Positions 18,148 through 27,800 of a stretch of 64,000 bases of DNA are shown here, piece after piece (the stretch's first letter is position 1; the number at the start of each line of letters is the position of its first letter). Both the position numbers and the translations under genes were made by a program. Under the pieces are notes generated by a model. That model was not told the origin of the DNA. It searched no databases and worked only from the letters and a program-made list of their open reading frames with translations. The stretch spans positions 806,001 to 870,000 of the forward strand of contig CAWJPW010000008.1 in NCBI GenBank assembly GCA_963844845.1, read 5' to 3'. The stretch comes from CAWJPW01 sp963844845. GTDB lineage: Bacteria > Acidobacteriota > Thermoanaerobaculia > Thermoanaerobaculales > Sulfomarinibacteraceae.

Positions 18148-19308
18148 ATGACCACGCCACGCGTCTTGCTCGTTGCTTCCAGTGACGACTACCTCCTGGA
18201 GGAAGCGCTCGGGGAAGCCATTTCTGGCCTTGAGGAGTCGTTGGCCGGGTCCGAGCTGGTCGAGCTGGCGGGCGACACCGCTCCCGCCGACGTGGCGGTC
18301 GAGCTGCGCTCTCCGTCTCTGTTCGCGCCTCGTCGGTTGTTCGTCATGCGCGACGCCCGGGCGCTGGTGCCGGTCAAGGCTCATCCTGAAGCGCCAGCGG
18401 GAGCCCCGGCGCGCGACGCCGCCCCCCTCGCCGACCTGGTGCGCGAGGGTCTTCCCGAGGGCATCGGTCTGCTCCTCGGCGTGTGGTCGGTTGAACGCCC
18501 CGCCAAGGGCCCTCTCGTGGACGCCCTGGGGCCCGAAGGGGTGCAGTGGATCAGCCTCCCCCCGCCGCCCAAGCCGTGGGACGACGTTGCCCTGTCCCCG
18601 GAGCAGGTGGCGGTACTGCGCCGGGTCGTGGATCGTGCCGCCCCGGGAGTGCGTTTCGCCCCTGCCGCCGAGCGGCTCCTGCTCGACCGCCTTGGCTTTG
18701 CCCCCCGTGCTCTGGCGCAGGAGGCGGCCAAGCTGGCGGTGGCGGCCGCCGGTCAGACTGTGGACGAGGCTCTGGTTCGTCGCCTCGTGCTGCCCCGGGA
18801 GCACTCTCTGGAGGTGGTGCGCGAGGCCGTGCTCACGCGCCGACATCGCCCGGTGGCCGAGCTGGTGGCGGCGGCCGAGGCGGGGCTTCCCATCCGTAAC
18901 TGGCAGGGCAAGCGGGTGGAGGAGCGCGCCTTCCCGCTGGTGGTGGCCGGCCAGGTGGCGAGCCTGCTCACCCAGCTGCTGTACCTGCGCGGGCAGGCAG
19001 CCGCGGCAGGGTTCGCCGGCGAGCTCGATCCTCGTCGCACCGGCCAGCCTCGCTGGTACCCACAGCACTTCAAGCGACGGCTCGCCGATCCCCTCGTCGA
19101 CCGCGTGAAGAACGATCCTCTCTCGCCCCTGCGCCGCCCCACCCCGTGGAAGCTGGGCGAGCTCTTCGCCGCCGCCGCCCGCTACTCCGACGCCGAGCTG
19201 GCGACCGCCCTGGCCGGCGCTGGCGAGGTCGAGGCAGCGACCCGCGGCCCCCTGGCCCTGGAAGCCGTCGTCGCCTGGTTGGCCGGGATCCTCGCGGGTC
19301 ACGACTAG
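18148..19308 (+). CDS. holA: DNA polymerase III delta subunit
   Basis: 386 aa. The clamp-loader delta subunit opens the beta sliding clamp. Family features are a divergent N-terminal fold (FVMRDARALVPVK after the Walker-like region), the DRLGFAPRALAQEAAKLAV helical segment and the collar-domain C-terminus (AEAGLPIRNWQGKR...FKRRLADPLV). A Pro/Ala-rich insert occurs at about 86-95. It is the last gene of this run and is followed by a hairpin and a long non-coding stretch. Confidence 0.85.
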   Translation: MTTPRVLLVASSDDYLLEEALGEAISGLEESLAGSELVELAGDTAPADVAVELRSPSLFAPRRLFVMRDARALVPVKAHPEAPAGAPARDAAPLADLVREGLPEGIGLLLGVWSVERPAKGPLVDALGPEGVQWISLPPPPKPWDDVALSPEQVAVLRRVVDRAAPGVRFAPAAERLLLDRLGFAPRALAQEAAKLAVAAAGQTVDEALVRRLVLPREHSLEVVREAVLTRRHRPVAELVAAAEAGLPIRNWQGKRVEERAFPLVVAGQVASLLTQLLYLRGQAAAAGFAGELDPRRTGQPRWYPQHFKRRLADPLVDRVKNDPLSPLRRPTPWKLGELFAAAARYSDAELATALAGAGEVEAATRGPLALEAVVAWLAGILAGHD

Positions 19309-19330
19309 GAAGCGCGCCTCGCTGTTTCTG

Positions 19331-19380
19331 CCGCCGGGGCACGCCGGCCGCTTCGCGGCCACCCGGCCACGCCCCGGCGG
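19331..19380. terminator. Strong hairpin after holA
   Basis: Outer arms CCGCCGGGGC (19331-19340) and GCCCCGGCGG (19371-19380) match perfectly over 10 bp. An inner stem GGCCG/CGGCC closes on CTTCG. There is no U-tract, so it may be a terminator helped by Rho or a palindromic repeat unit. Confidence 0.5.
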
Positions 19381-19500
19381 GTTCACCGCCTCAGATACTG
19401 TGTGCTGCTTTGTAGGCGCGCCACCCATCGCGTCGATGCGGAGTACATCGTGCCGCCAAATTGCGCCCAATCAGCGGAGGAAGCTCACCACCGCCCCGGA

Positions 19501-19651
19501 GCACAGGTCGTCCGACGGGCGTGCCGTCCTTGACGTCTTCCCTGGAGCGCGGTCTCCCTTGCGGCGCGTTGGCGGGAAACGTCAAGGGGGGCTCCCACGG
19601 CGCTTGGCGTTCGGAGCAGTGGCCCCAAACAACCAGGCAGGCGACTCGGCG
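19501..19651. repeat. 151-bp direct repeat, copy 1
   Basis: It matches 19761-19911 at all but four positions (97 %). Inside each copy an imperfect inverted repeat (CTTGACGTCTTCCC against GGGAAACGTCAAG) can form a long stem. There is no start/stop structure resembling a gene. It may be a dispersed repeat or a structured RNA. Confidence 0.85.
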
Positions 19652-19656
19652 CAGGG

Positions 19657-19743
19657 CGCGAAGGGGGCTATGTTGCGGCTGGGCGGCTTCTGTCGTTGCC
19701 CCCTTCGCGAGCGCGCCGACGGGCGGCGGCACGGCCGCCGCCC
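19657..19743. repeat. Two perfect hairpins between the 151-bp repeats
   Basis: Arms CGCGAAGGGGGC (19657-19668) and GCCCCCTTCGCG (19698-19709) give a perfect 12-bp stem with a 29-nt loop. GGGCGGCGGC (19721-19730) and GCCGCCGCCC (19734-19743) give a perfect 10-bp stem with a 3-nt loop. They lie in the 109-bp spacer between the two repeat copies. Confidence 0.8.
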
Positions 19744-19760
19744 GGGAGCCGGCGCCCAAG

Positions 19761-19911
19761 GCACAGGTCGTCCGACGGGCGTGCCGTCCTTGACGCCTTC
19801 CCTGGAGCGCGGTCTCCCTTGTGGCGCGTTGGCGGGAAACGTCAAGGGGGGCTCCCACGACGCTTGGCGTTCGGAGCAGTGGCCCTAAACAACCAGGCAG
19901 GCGACTCGGCG
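19761..19911. repeat. 151-bp direct repeat, copy 2
   Basis: Second copy, starting 260 bp after the first. The differences are T to C, C to T, G to A and C to T changes only, all transitions, consistent with a fairly recent duplication or with selection on a fold. The inverted repeat inside is kept. Confidence 0.85.
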
Positions 19912-19938
19912 AGCCCGCGGAGCGACCGCCCGCGGCCG

Positions 19939-19967
19939 TGGCAAGCTCGCCCGGGGAGCGTTAGACT
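19939..19967 (+). promoter_or_regulatory. Candidate promoter of the GAF-PP2C gene
   Basis: TGGCAA (19939-19944), a 17-bp spacer and TAGACT (19962-19967), 27 nt before the ATG. It is a moderate match only. Confidence 0.4.
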
Positions 19968-19993
19968 GGGACAGAATCTCCGGAGGTGGTTTC

Positions 19994-21310
19994 ATGGAGA
20001 CCAGACCCGGGCCAGCGGCGGAGGAGTACTGGGTCGAGCGATCGCGCCGCCTGCAGGCGGTAGTGGACGCCAGCGTCCTGGTCAACTCCACCCTCGACCT
20101 GCGCGAGCTCGCCGATCACATCGTCGGCATCGCCACCGGGCTCATCCGTGCCGAGCGCGGCAGCCTCTTCCTCGTCGACCACGACCACGGCACGCTACGC
20201 TCGTTGGTCGCCCAGGGTGTGCAGGACAAGGAACTCACCCTGCGCATGGGCCAGGGCGTGGTGGGCTCGGTGGCCACTAGCGGTGAGGCGGTGATCCTCA
20301 ACGATGCCTACGGCGACAATCGCTTCGCCCCGTCGGTGGACAGCCACACCGGGTTCATAACCCGCTCGCTGCTGACCGTGCCGGTACGCGACGGGGAAGG
20401 CGAGCTGGTGGCCGTGCTGCAGCTCCTCAACCACCGTGGCCGCGGCTTTTCCGACGAGGACGTCGCCTTCCTCGCCGAGCTGGGGGTGCCGTTCGCCATC
20501 GCCCTCACCACCGCGCGCCTACACGGCGAGATCGTCGCCCGTGAGCGTTACCGCGAGGAGCTGCGCCTGGCCGCCGAGATCCAGCGGCAGCTGCAGCCCT
20601 TCCGCCGCAGGGTGGTTCCGGGTCTCGCCCTGGAGACCCTGGCGCGCTCGTCCCTGGAGGTGGGCGGCGACTACCACGACATCATCCCCGACGACGACGG
20701 CAAGCGGTACTGGCTGGTGGTCGCGGACATCTCGGGCAAGGGCGTGGCGGCTGGTCTCATCGCGTCCAACGTCCAGGCCTACCTGTGGAGCCGCCGCAAC
20801 GACCGCCGCAGCCTGGCGCGGGTGGTGGCCGAGGGCTCGGAGCTGCTCCATACCCTCGCAGGAGGGCGTAAGTTCGCCACCCTGGCGCTGGCAGAGTGGC
20901 GGCCTGCCACCCGCATGCTGCAATGGGTCTCGGCGGGGCATCCGCCGATCCTCCTCCTGCGCGGCGGGACGGTGCGCCAGCTGGAGGCCACCGGGGTCCC
21001 GATGGGAATCCTGCCCGGTCAGAGCTACGGCAGCGGGCGACTTCGCCTGACCCCCGGCGACCTGCTCCTGCTGTACACCGACGGAGTCTTCGAGGCGGGA
21101 GCACTGTCCGAGGTGGGCGAGTTCGGTGAGCTTCGCCTGACTGCCTGTCTGGAGGGTGCCCGCGACCCGGCCGACGCCGTGATGCGGGTCTCGGATGCCC
21201 TCGCCCGCCACCTCGGCGATCAGCCTCCGGAGGACGACATCAGCATCCTCGCCGCCCAATGCGTCGAGGACGTAGAGGAGCTCTCTCCGGCGGACGAGGT
21301 CTCCGCCTGA
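19994..21310 (+). CDS. GAF-domain PP2C-type (SpoIIE/RsbU-like) serine phosphatase
   Basis: 438 aa. The GAF domain (about 15-178) has typical LxxLVAQG and VRDGEGELVAVLQL strands. After a linker helix (EELRLAAEIQRQLQP) the PPM phosphatase domain follows (about 195-420). Metal-binding acidic motifs are present: VGGDYHD, VADISGKG, LYTDGVFEA and EDDISIL. Such proteins dephosphorylate anti-sigma-factor antagonists in partner-switching pathways; the GAF domain would sense a small ligand. No antagonist or anti-sigma kinase gene is adjacent. GGAGGTGG precedes ATG 19994. Confidence 0.88.
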   Translation: METRPGPAAEEYWVERSRRLQAVVDASVLVNSTLDLRELADHIVGIATGLIRAERGSLFLVDHDHGTLRSLVAQGVQDKELTLRMGQGVVGSVATSGEAVILNDAYGDNRFAPSVDSHTGFITRSLLTVPVRDGEGELVAVLQLLNHRGRGFSDEDVAFLAELGVPFAIALTTARLHGEIVARERYREELRLAAEIQRQLQPFRRRVVPGLALETLARSSLEVGGDYHDIIPDDDGKRYWLVVADISGKGVAAGLIASNVQAYLWSRRNDRRSLARVVAEGSELLHTLAGGRKFATLALAEWRPATRMLQWVSAGHPPILLLRGGTVRQLEATGVPMGILPGQSYGSGRLRLTPGDLLLLYTDGVFEAGALSEVGEFGELRLTACLEGARDPADAVMRVSDALARHLGDQPPEDDISILAAQCVEDVEELSPADEVSA

Positions 21311-21369
21311 CCCGCACACCAGTTCCCCGCTGCGCCGGAGCATTGACCCGCAGGGCCGCCGGCCCAGGC

Positions 21370-21534
21370 TAGTGTCCTGTTTGGGAAGTCCGATGTGCTA
21401 TTCGCGCAGCCATCGTGGTTCCTGGCAAGGCGCGACGACGAAGTCGTAGCAACGCTACTTCGAGGAGGAGCAACGCAGCCAGGGGCCGCGATGGCAAGTG
21501 AATAGTCCATTGGAAATTTCCAAACAGGACACTA
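21370..21534. mobile_element. MITE-like element with TA flanks
   Basis: Perfect 13-bp terminal inverted repeats GTGTCCTGTTTGG/CCAAACAGGACAC are each bordered by TA, as left by IS630/Tc1-mariner transposases. The interior is itself palindromic: CTATTC 21398/GAATAG 21500; GCCATCG 21409/CGATGGC 21489; centre GTAGC-aac-GCTAC 21446-21458. At 165 bp it has no transposase and is probably non-autonomous. Its right-hand TA supplies the last two bases of the manC stop codon (TAG on the minus strand). Confidence 0.7.
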
Positions 21535-22605
21535 GAGTACGTCGGACCAGCCACGCTCCTCGAGGGCCCGTACCACCTCCTTGACTCGCTGCCCGTCGGC
21601 CACGCGGGTCACCAGGACCGCGTCCGGCGTCGCCACCACCACCAGGCCATCCACCCCCGCCACCGTGACCACCGGACCCTCGCTCACCACCACGTTGGCG
21701 GCCCCGTCAAGGACCACGGTGCGACCGCGGCAGACGTTGCCGGCGGCATCGGCGGGCAACACCTCGGCGAGCGCCGGCCACGAGCCCACGTCCGACCATG
21801 CGAAGTCCACCGGAACTGTCCAGCGCTGACCGGCTCCTTCCATGATCCCGAAGTCCACCGAGATGCGTGGCAGCCCCGGGTAAACCTCGGTCAACACGCG
21901 CTCGGCGGAGGTGGTGCCGAGGGCCGTAGCGACCGGGCGCAGGCCGGCGGCGAGGTCGGGGAGCTGGCGCTCCACCTCGGCCAACAGGTCGGTGGCGCGC
22001 CACGCGAACATACCCGAGTTCCACAGGTAGGAACCGTCGGCGAGGTAGGCACGCGCAGCGGGCTCGTCGGGCTTCTCCACGAAGCGTTCGAGCCGGTGGA
22101 CGGGGTGGCCGTCACGGATGAGGATCTCGGGTCCGAGTTTGAGGTAGCCGTAGCCGGTCTCGGGACGGTGAGGGCGCACTCCGAAGGTGAGAAGCCCTCC
22201 CTCAGCGGCGACCTGGGCGGCGCCGGCAGCCAGCGCCGCCCGGAAGCGATCTTCGTCCCCCACGACGTGATCGGCGGGCAGCACCAGGCAGACCGCCTCG
22301 GGGTCGTGGTGGCGCAGCAGCACCGCAGCAAGGGCGGCGCAGGCGGCGGTGTCACGGCCGGCGGGCTCGGCGACCACATGGTCCGGCGCCAGCTCGGGGA
22401 GGAGCTGGCGGGTGAGCCCGGCGGTGGCCGCGGTGGTGACGACCCAGATGCGCTCGGCGGGGACCAGGGGAGCCACCCGCTCGTAGGTGGCCCGCAGCAG
22501 GGCCACCTCGCTGGCCAGGGCGAGGAACTGCTTGGGCCGGTCGCGTCGCGACACCGGCCAAAACCGGGTGCCCGAGCCGCCCGCCATGATCACCGCGTGA
22601 AGCAT
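21532..22605 (-). CDS. manC: Mannose-1-phosphate guanylyltransferase
   Basis: 357 aa. It makes GDP-mannose from mannose-1-phosphate and GTP for surface polysaccharides. It has the nucleotide-binding signature GGSGTRFWPVSRRDRPKQF (residues 9-27), sugar-binding FVEKPD and WNSGMFAWR, and a left-handed helix-like C-terminal part. It lacks the C-terminal isomerase domain of bifunctional AlgA-type enzymes. The TAG stop coincides with the end of the MITE-like element, so the extreme C-terminus may have been set by the insertion. It is 25 nt downstream of the HAD gene in the same direction. Confidence 0.92.
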   Translation of the reverse strand: MLHAVIMAGGSGTRFWPVSRRDRPKQFLALASEVALLRATYERVAPLVPAERIWVVTTAATAGLTRQLLPELAPDHVVAEPAGRDTAACAALAAVLLRHHDPEAVCLVLPADHVVGDEDRFRAALAAGAAQVAAEGGLLTFGVRPHRPETGYGYLKLGPEILIRDGHPVHRLERFVEKPDEPAARAYLADGSYLWNSGMFAWRATDLLAEVERQLPDLAAGLRPVATALGTTSAERVLTEVYPGLPRISVDFGIMEGAGQRWTVPVDFAWSDVGSWPALAEVLPADAAGNVCRGRTVVLDGAANVVVSEGPVVTVAGVDGLVVVATPDAVLVTRVADGQRVKEVVRALEERGWSDVL

Positions 22606-22630
22606 CGCTCCTCCGTCGTCGCCGCGGCCC

Positions 22631-23386
22631 TCAGTCGGCCTTCGGGGTGGCGTCGGGGCCCATGGTAGCGCGGCCGCCGGTCACCAGCTGCGCTAGCGCT
22701 TCGAGGTCTGGGACCCGGTGTCGACAGGCTCCCGCGTGGCGCCCCCAGCGGTCTACCAGCACCGCGTCGAGCCCTGCCGCCAGGGCCCCGTCGCAGTCGT
22801 CGCGCGGGCTGTCACCGGCGTGCAGGGCATGTCCAGGGGCAACGCCCAGGCGGGCCAGGGCGCGGCCGAAGATCTCTGGGTCCGGCTTTTCCACACCCTC
22901 GAGGGCTGACACGACCACCGCGTCGAAGGCGTCGGCCAGGCCCAGCCGCTTCAGCAGGACGGGCAGCCGGCTGTCCCAGTTGGAGACCACCGCCAGTGCG
23001 CAGCCGTGCCGGCGCAGGGCAGCGAGGGCGGCGGGAACCTCAGGGTAGACGCACCACGCGCCGGGCTGCTCGAAGTGGTGCCAGAGCTCGTCCAGGAGAG
23101 TCGCCGCGGGGGCGTCGTGGCCGAGCCGCCGGAGCAGAGTTTGCAGGAAGCTCGCCCACCAGCCGCGTTCGCCCCCCGGGAGGGCATGGTAGCGGTCGGT
23201 GCCCAGGGGCAGGAGCGCATCGAGCTCGTGCCACACCTCCCGGAACAGCGGGGCGACGTCCGCTGCCGCGACCCGTCGGCCGTGGCGGCTGAGCGCCGCC
23301 GCGTACACCGTCGCCGGGTCAGGCTTCGCCTCCAGCAGGGTGCCGGCGGCGTCCAGGGTCACGGCGCGGAACGATGCCCTTCCCAT
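22631..23386 (-). CDS. HAD-superfamily hydrolase
   Basis: 251 aa with the HAD fold: motif I TLDAAGTLL near residues 9-17, cap domain about 20-110, motif II VVSNWDS, motif III Lys in EKPDPEIF, motif IV HAGDSPRDD. Motif I reads DxA where phosphatases usually have DxD, so the second (acid/base) Asp is missing, as in the REG-2/HDHD3-like subgroup. The substrate is unknown. It is divergent from the protease gene with a 74-bp gap, and its last bases are close to manC. Confidence 0.82.
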   Translation of the reverse strand: MGRASFRAVTLDAAGTLLEAKPDPATVYAAALSRHGRRVAAADVAPLFREVWHELDALLPLGTDRYHALPGGERGWWASFLQTLLRRLGHDAPAATLLDELWHHFEQPGAWCVYPEVPAALAALRRHGCALAVVSNWDSRLPVLLKRLGLADAFDAVVVSALEGVEKPDPEIFGRALARLGVAPGHALHAGDSPRDDCDGALAAGLDAVLVDRWGRHAGACRHRVPDLEALAQLVTGGRATMGPDATPKAD

Positions 23387-23425
23387 CGCCCCATTCTAGC
23401 CGCTGTTCGTAACCTCCGGCTCACG

Positions 23426-23454
23426 TTTGCGTTGCCCGGGGGATCTGCGATACT
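23426..23454 (+). promoter_or_regulatory. Candidate promoter giving a leaderless htrA transcript
   Basis: TTTGCG (23426-23431), a 17-bp spacer and GATACT (23449-23454). The expected start point falls at the GTG initiation codon 23461, and no ribosome site lies before that codon. Confidence 0.45.
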
Positions 23455-23460
23455 GCGTCG

Positions 23461-24810
23461 GTGCGACGGGACACCCTCGTGTTGCTCAGCGCCCTGATCG
23501 TGGCGCCTGGCCTGGTAGCCGCTAAGCCGGCGGCCGCCCAGGAGGGCATGGCGGCGCGCCGCTCACCGGTTGTCCGGGTGGTGGAGAAGGTCCAGCCGGC
23601 GGTGGTGAACATCGCCGCTCGCTCCATCGTCCAGGTGCCGCGCCGCAACCGTTTCGACGCCCTGCTGTGGGAGCTCTGGGGGATGGGTCCGGCGGTGCGC
23701 GAGGCGCAGTCCCTGGGCTCGGGTGTGCTGGTGGCGCCCGATGGACTGGTGGTCACCAACGAGCACGTCGTGGAGGGGGCCTCACAGATCCGCGTCACCC
23801 TGGTGGACGGACGCAGCCACGACGCCGAGGTGGTGGGCTCCGACGTGCAGAACGACCTCGCGCTGCTGCGCCTCAAGGAGGTTCCGGCGGGCACCGCCCT
23901 CCCCTACCTCGAGCCGATCCGCGCCAACGACCTGATGGTGGGCGAGACGGTGGTCGCGATCGGCAACCCCTTCGGCCTGGAGTCCACCGTGACCTCGGGT
24001 GTCGTCTCGGCGCTCAACCGCACCGTTACCGCCTCGGGCTCGCACCGTACCTACACCGACTTCATCCAGACCGATGCGTCCATCAACCCGGGGAACTCCG
24101 GCGGCGCCCTGGTGGACATCACCGGGCGCCTGGTGGGGATCAACACCGCCATCGTCGAGGCGGCGCAGGGAATCGGCTTCGCCATTCCGGGACCGCGGGT
24201 GGCCAGGGTGGTGGACGACCTTCGACAGTTCGGCCACGTGCGCCCCCTGTGGTTGGGGATGGTGACCCGTCCGGTGGCGGCCACCGGGCGCGGCGCCCTG
24301 GCTGAGGGCGAGAACCAGGGCCTGCTGGTGCGCCGGGTTCTGCCGGGCTCACCGGCCGATCAGGCGGGGCTCGCGCCGGGCGACCTCATGCTCGCCCTGG
24401 GCAGGCGGCCGCTCACCGTACCCGCCCAACTCCGCACGGCCCTTGCGACCATGACGCCGGGCGGGCACCTCACCCTCACGGTGCTGGGCGGCAGCGGCCG
24501 TCGCGAGGTCACGCTGGCGCCGCAGCCGCCGCCTGCCGACCTCGGCGAGAAGCTCCTCACCGACTGGCTCGGCCTTTCAGTGGCCGATTCCCGGCGCGGC
24601 GTGGTGGTGCGCACGGTGCGGCCCGCCGGTCCCGCGGCGGACACCGGGCTCGAGCCCGGCGACCGTCTGCTCGCGGTGGGCGGGCAGCGGGTCGACAGCG
24701 TCGCCGATCTCGACCAGCGGCTCGCCCTGGATCCCGACCCCAGCTCGCTGCTCCTGGTGGTGGGCCGTGGCGGCTACGCCTACAACCTCACCTTCCCTCT
24801 CGATGAGTAG
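23461..24810 (+). CDS. Periplasmic HtrA/DegP-type serine protease with two PDZ domains
   Basis: 449 aa. Signal peptide (1-27, ending AAKPAAAQ). The trypsin-like domain has catalytic His102 (TNEHVVEG), Asp132 (VQNDLALL) and Ser213 (NPGNSGGAL). Two PDZ domains (about 250-350 and 365-445) have GSPADQAGLAPGD and GPAADTGLEPGDR carboxylate-loop regions. It degrades or refolds damaged envelope proteins. The GTG start fits the signal peptide exactly; the codon has no ribosome site and may be leaderless. Its 3' end overlaps the DUF3857 gene by 8 bp. Confidence 0.93.
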   Translation: MRRDTLVLLSALIVAPGLVAAKPAAAQEGMAARRSPVVRVVEKVQPAVVNIAARSIVQVPRRNRFDALLWELWGMGPAVREAQSLGSGVLVAPDGLVVTNEHVVEGASQIRVTLVDGRSHDAEVVGSDVQNDLALLRLKEVPAGTALPYLEPIRANDLMVGETVVAIGNPFGLESTVTSGVVSALNRTVTASGSHRTYTDFIQTDASINPGNSGGALVDITGRLVGINTAIVEAAQGIGFAIPGPRVARVVDDLRQFGHVRPLWLGMVTRPVAATGRGALAEGENQGLLVRRVLPGSPADQAGLAPGDLMLALGRRPLTVPAQLRTALATMTPGGHLTLTVLGGSGRREVTLAPQPPPADLGEKLLTDWLGLSVADSRRGVVVRTVRPAGPAADTGLEPGDRLLAVGGQRVDSVADLDQRLALDPDPSSLLLVVGRGGYAYNLTFPLDE

Positions 24811-27800
24811 ACGCGGCGCTGTCCTGCTTCTCGTCGGCCTGCTGCCGGCGTTGGCGGCGGCGACCACGCCGCCACCTCAGGGGACGGTCACGTCGCGGGT
24901 CGAGGGGCACCTGGAGGTGGCCATGGCCGGCGGGCTCGAGCCCACCGACTTCGCCCACCTCGTCTTCGTCCAGGGGTGGCGGTCGTCCTTCGCTGATTTT
25001 CGGACTCTCGACACTGCCCTGGATCGACTGGGCGCGGTCAAGGCCGATCCCCTGATGGCAGGGGAGCTGCTGCTGGCTCGTCAACGGTCGGCGGCGGCGG
25101 AAGGCCGCATCGGCGACGCCCGCGCGCTCTTCGCCCGCCAGGGCGGGCTCACCCACTGGTGGGCGGAGGGCCCCAGCAGCCTCGACGAGCTGGGCGACTT
25201 CGCCCGCACCGAGCAGCCACCGGGGCCGGACGCCCAGTGGCGGGCGGCGCCGGGTGTGGACCCGGAAGGCTGGCTGAGGGCGGATGGCCTGGGCTGGCCG
25301 GCGCAGCGGCAGCTGATCTTCCTCGCCACCACCGTGACCAGCGCGCAGGTCCAGGCAGTGGCGGTGCGTCTCGGCGCGGCCCAGGCGGCCCGGCTGTGGC
25401 TCAACGGCGAGCAGCTTCTCACCAGCCCACAGCCGCTTGAACGTGCCGACGACCAGCTCGTCGTCGGCGGCTGGCTGCGCCAGGGCGCCAACCTGCTGGT
25501 GGTGGCGGTGGCCACCGAGCAGGACGGGTGGTGGCTCCGCGCCCGCCTCACCGCACCCGACGGCTCGCCCCTGGAGGGCGTCACCGAGCGCGACCAGCCG
25601 CCGCAGCCGCAGCCGGCGGTGGGGCGACCGGCACCCGAGGTGCGCTCCCTGGAGGTCGAAATTCACCACGCCGCCGAGGCTGGCGAGCCGGGCGCACGCC
25701 TGGCCTGGGCTGCCTACCAGGTCACCCGGCGGCCCGGACCGGCCGACTCCGGCGACGCCGCCGAGGCGTGCCAGCAGGCACGCACCGACGCTCCCGGCGA
25801 GGCCCGTCTGCTGGAGTGGCTGGTTACGACCGAGCCGGGTGCCGCCCGGGAGCTCCTCGAGGACGCCCTCGCGGCCGACTCCGGTCTGGTATGGGCGCGC
25901 ATCGCCCTGGCCCGTTGGTACCACGCGCATGACCTTGACGAGACGGCGCACACCCTGCTCCTCGGCATCGACGAGCCGGCTGCCCGCGCCGCCGCCCTCG
26001 ACCTGGATGCCGACCGTTGGGGCCCGCTCGAGCTGCCCCAGCTCACCGCCCTGGCGCGGGCCTGGCCGAGATCGCTGGATGTTCAGCAGGTGCTGGCGGA
26101 GCGGGCGGGGGCGGCCGGGCAATGGGGGCTGCTGCGAACGGCAGTGGAACGCCTCGAGGCCATCGCTCCGGGGACGCCGCCGGTGCGCCAACTGGCCGAG
26201 AAGCTGGCCTCCAACTGCGCCGACCAGACCGAGCTCCTACGCCTGGCCCGCCGAGAGCTCTCCGACGACCCTAACAGCCCCGACCTGCGTCTGCGCGTGT
26301 CGCGCCTGCTCACCGCCGCGGACGACCCGGTGGCAGCGCGGGAGGTGCTGGAGACGGGGCTCGCCCGTTGCCCCGGCCACCCGGACCTGCTGGGCGAGCT
26401 GGCCCGTCTCGAGCACGCCCAGGGGCACGATCAGCGTGCCGCCGCCCTGGCCCAGCAGCTGGTGGCGCTGCGTCCCCAGGATCGGCCGGCCCGCCGCCTG
26501 CTGGTGCTGCTGGGTGAGGGCCGCGAGGACCTCTCGTGGGTGCGTGCTCCGGCGCAGCTGCGTGCCCTTCCGGCCTCGGCCGCCACCGTGACGGCAGCCG
26601 AGATCCTCCTCGACCACCAGGAGGTCCGCTTTCTGCCCGGCAACCTGGTGGAGGAGCGGGTGCAGCGAGCTGTGCTGGTGAGGAACGCTCGGCAGGTGGA
26701 GGCGCTGCGGAGCGACTCGGTGGCCTGGGTGCCCGAACGCCAGCGCCTTCGGGTGCTCGCTGCGCGGGTGCTGCGCGCCGACGGCAGCGAGCTGAGCGCG
26801 CGTCAGGATGACACACCCCGCCTGCGCGACCCCGCCGTCAACATGTACTACGACACCCGTCTGCGGGTGGTGCGCTACCCGGAGCTCGAAGACGGCGACC
26901 TGGTGGAGCTCACCTACGTGCTGTCGGAGACCGCCGAGGCCAACGAGACCGGCCCCTACAAAGGGGGCCTGGTGATGCTGGCGGGCGCCTTTCCCACTGG
27001 CCTCACCGAGCTCGAGCTCAGTGGCCGGCCCGAGCTGCTCCCGGCCTGGGAGCTGGCTCACCTGGAGCAGCAGCCCACGCGCACCACCGACCCCGACGGA
27101 ACCGTCCACCTGCGCTGGAGCTGGCGGGACCTACCGGCCGTGCCCGCGGAGCTGCCGCGGCCGCCGGTGCTCCTGGCGACTCCGCACATGGTGTACTCCA
27201 ACCACCCCGATTGGGGTGAGCTGGGCGACTGGTACGCGCGCCACGTGGCACCGCGGGTCGTGGCCTCGCGCCAGGTGGAAGAGACCGCCCACCGGCTGGT
27301 GGACGGGATCGACGACCGCCGCGGCCGCATCGCCGCCATCTATCGTTACGTCACCGACGAGATCCGCTATGTCGGCCTCGAGCTGGGCGAGCACCGCTTC
27401 CGCCCCTTCTCGGCCGACTGGGTGATGAGCCACCGCATGGGCGACTGCAAGGACAAGGCGGCGCTGCTGGTGGCGCTGCTGGGGGCGGTGGACATTCCGG
27501 CTCGCATGGTGCTGCTGCGCACCTCGGACCAGGGGCCGGTGGTGGCGAAGTTGGCCCTGCTCGAGGACTTCAACCACGCCATCGCCTACCTTCCCGACGA
27601 CGACCTCTGGCTCGACGGCACCGCCACCGGGCACGACCCCGCGCGTCCGCCCGGCCTCGACCAGGGTGCCTGGGCACTGGTGGTCGAGGGCAGCGCGAGC
27701 CGACCTCAGACCACGCCCCGTCCGGGCGCCGGGGTGGTGTCGCGCGAGCTCACGCTCCGGGCCGCCGGCGACGGCATGGTCGAGCTGCGGTTGGCTGCCG

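Noticed and set aside
19391..19858. Open frame across the 151-bp repeats encoding a repeated peptide
   Set aside because: The repetition reflects the DNA duplication. The frame has no start signal and the strong hairpins argue for non-coding sequence.
19501..19911. Possible CRISPR array
   Set aside because: Only two long copies with one 109-bp spacer; CRISPR repeats are short and regularly spaced. No cas genes are in the window.
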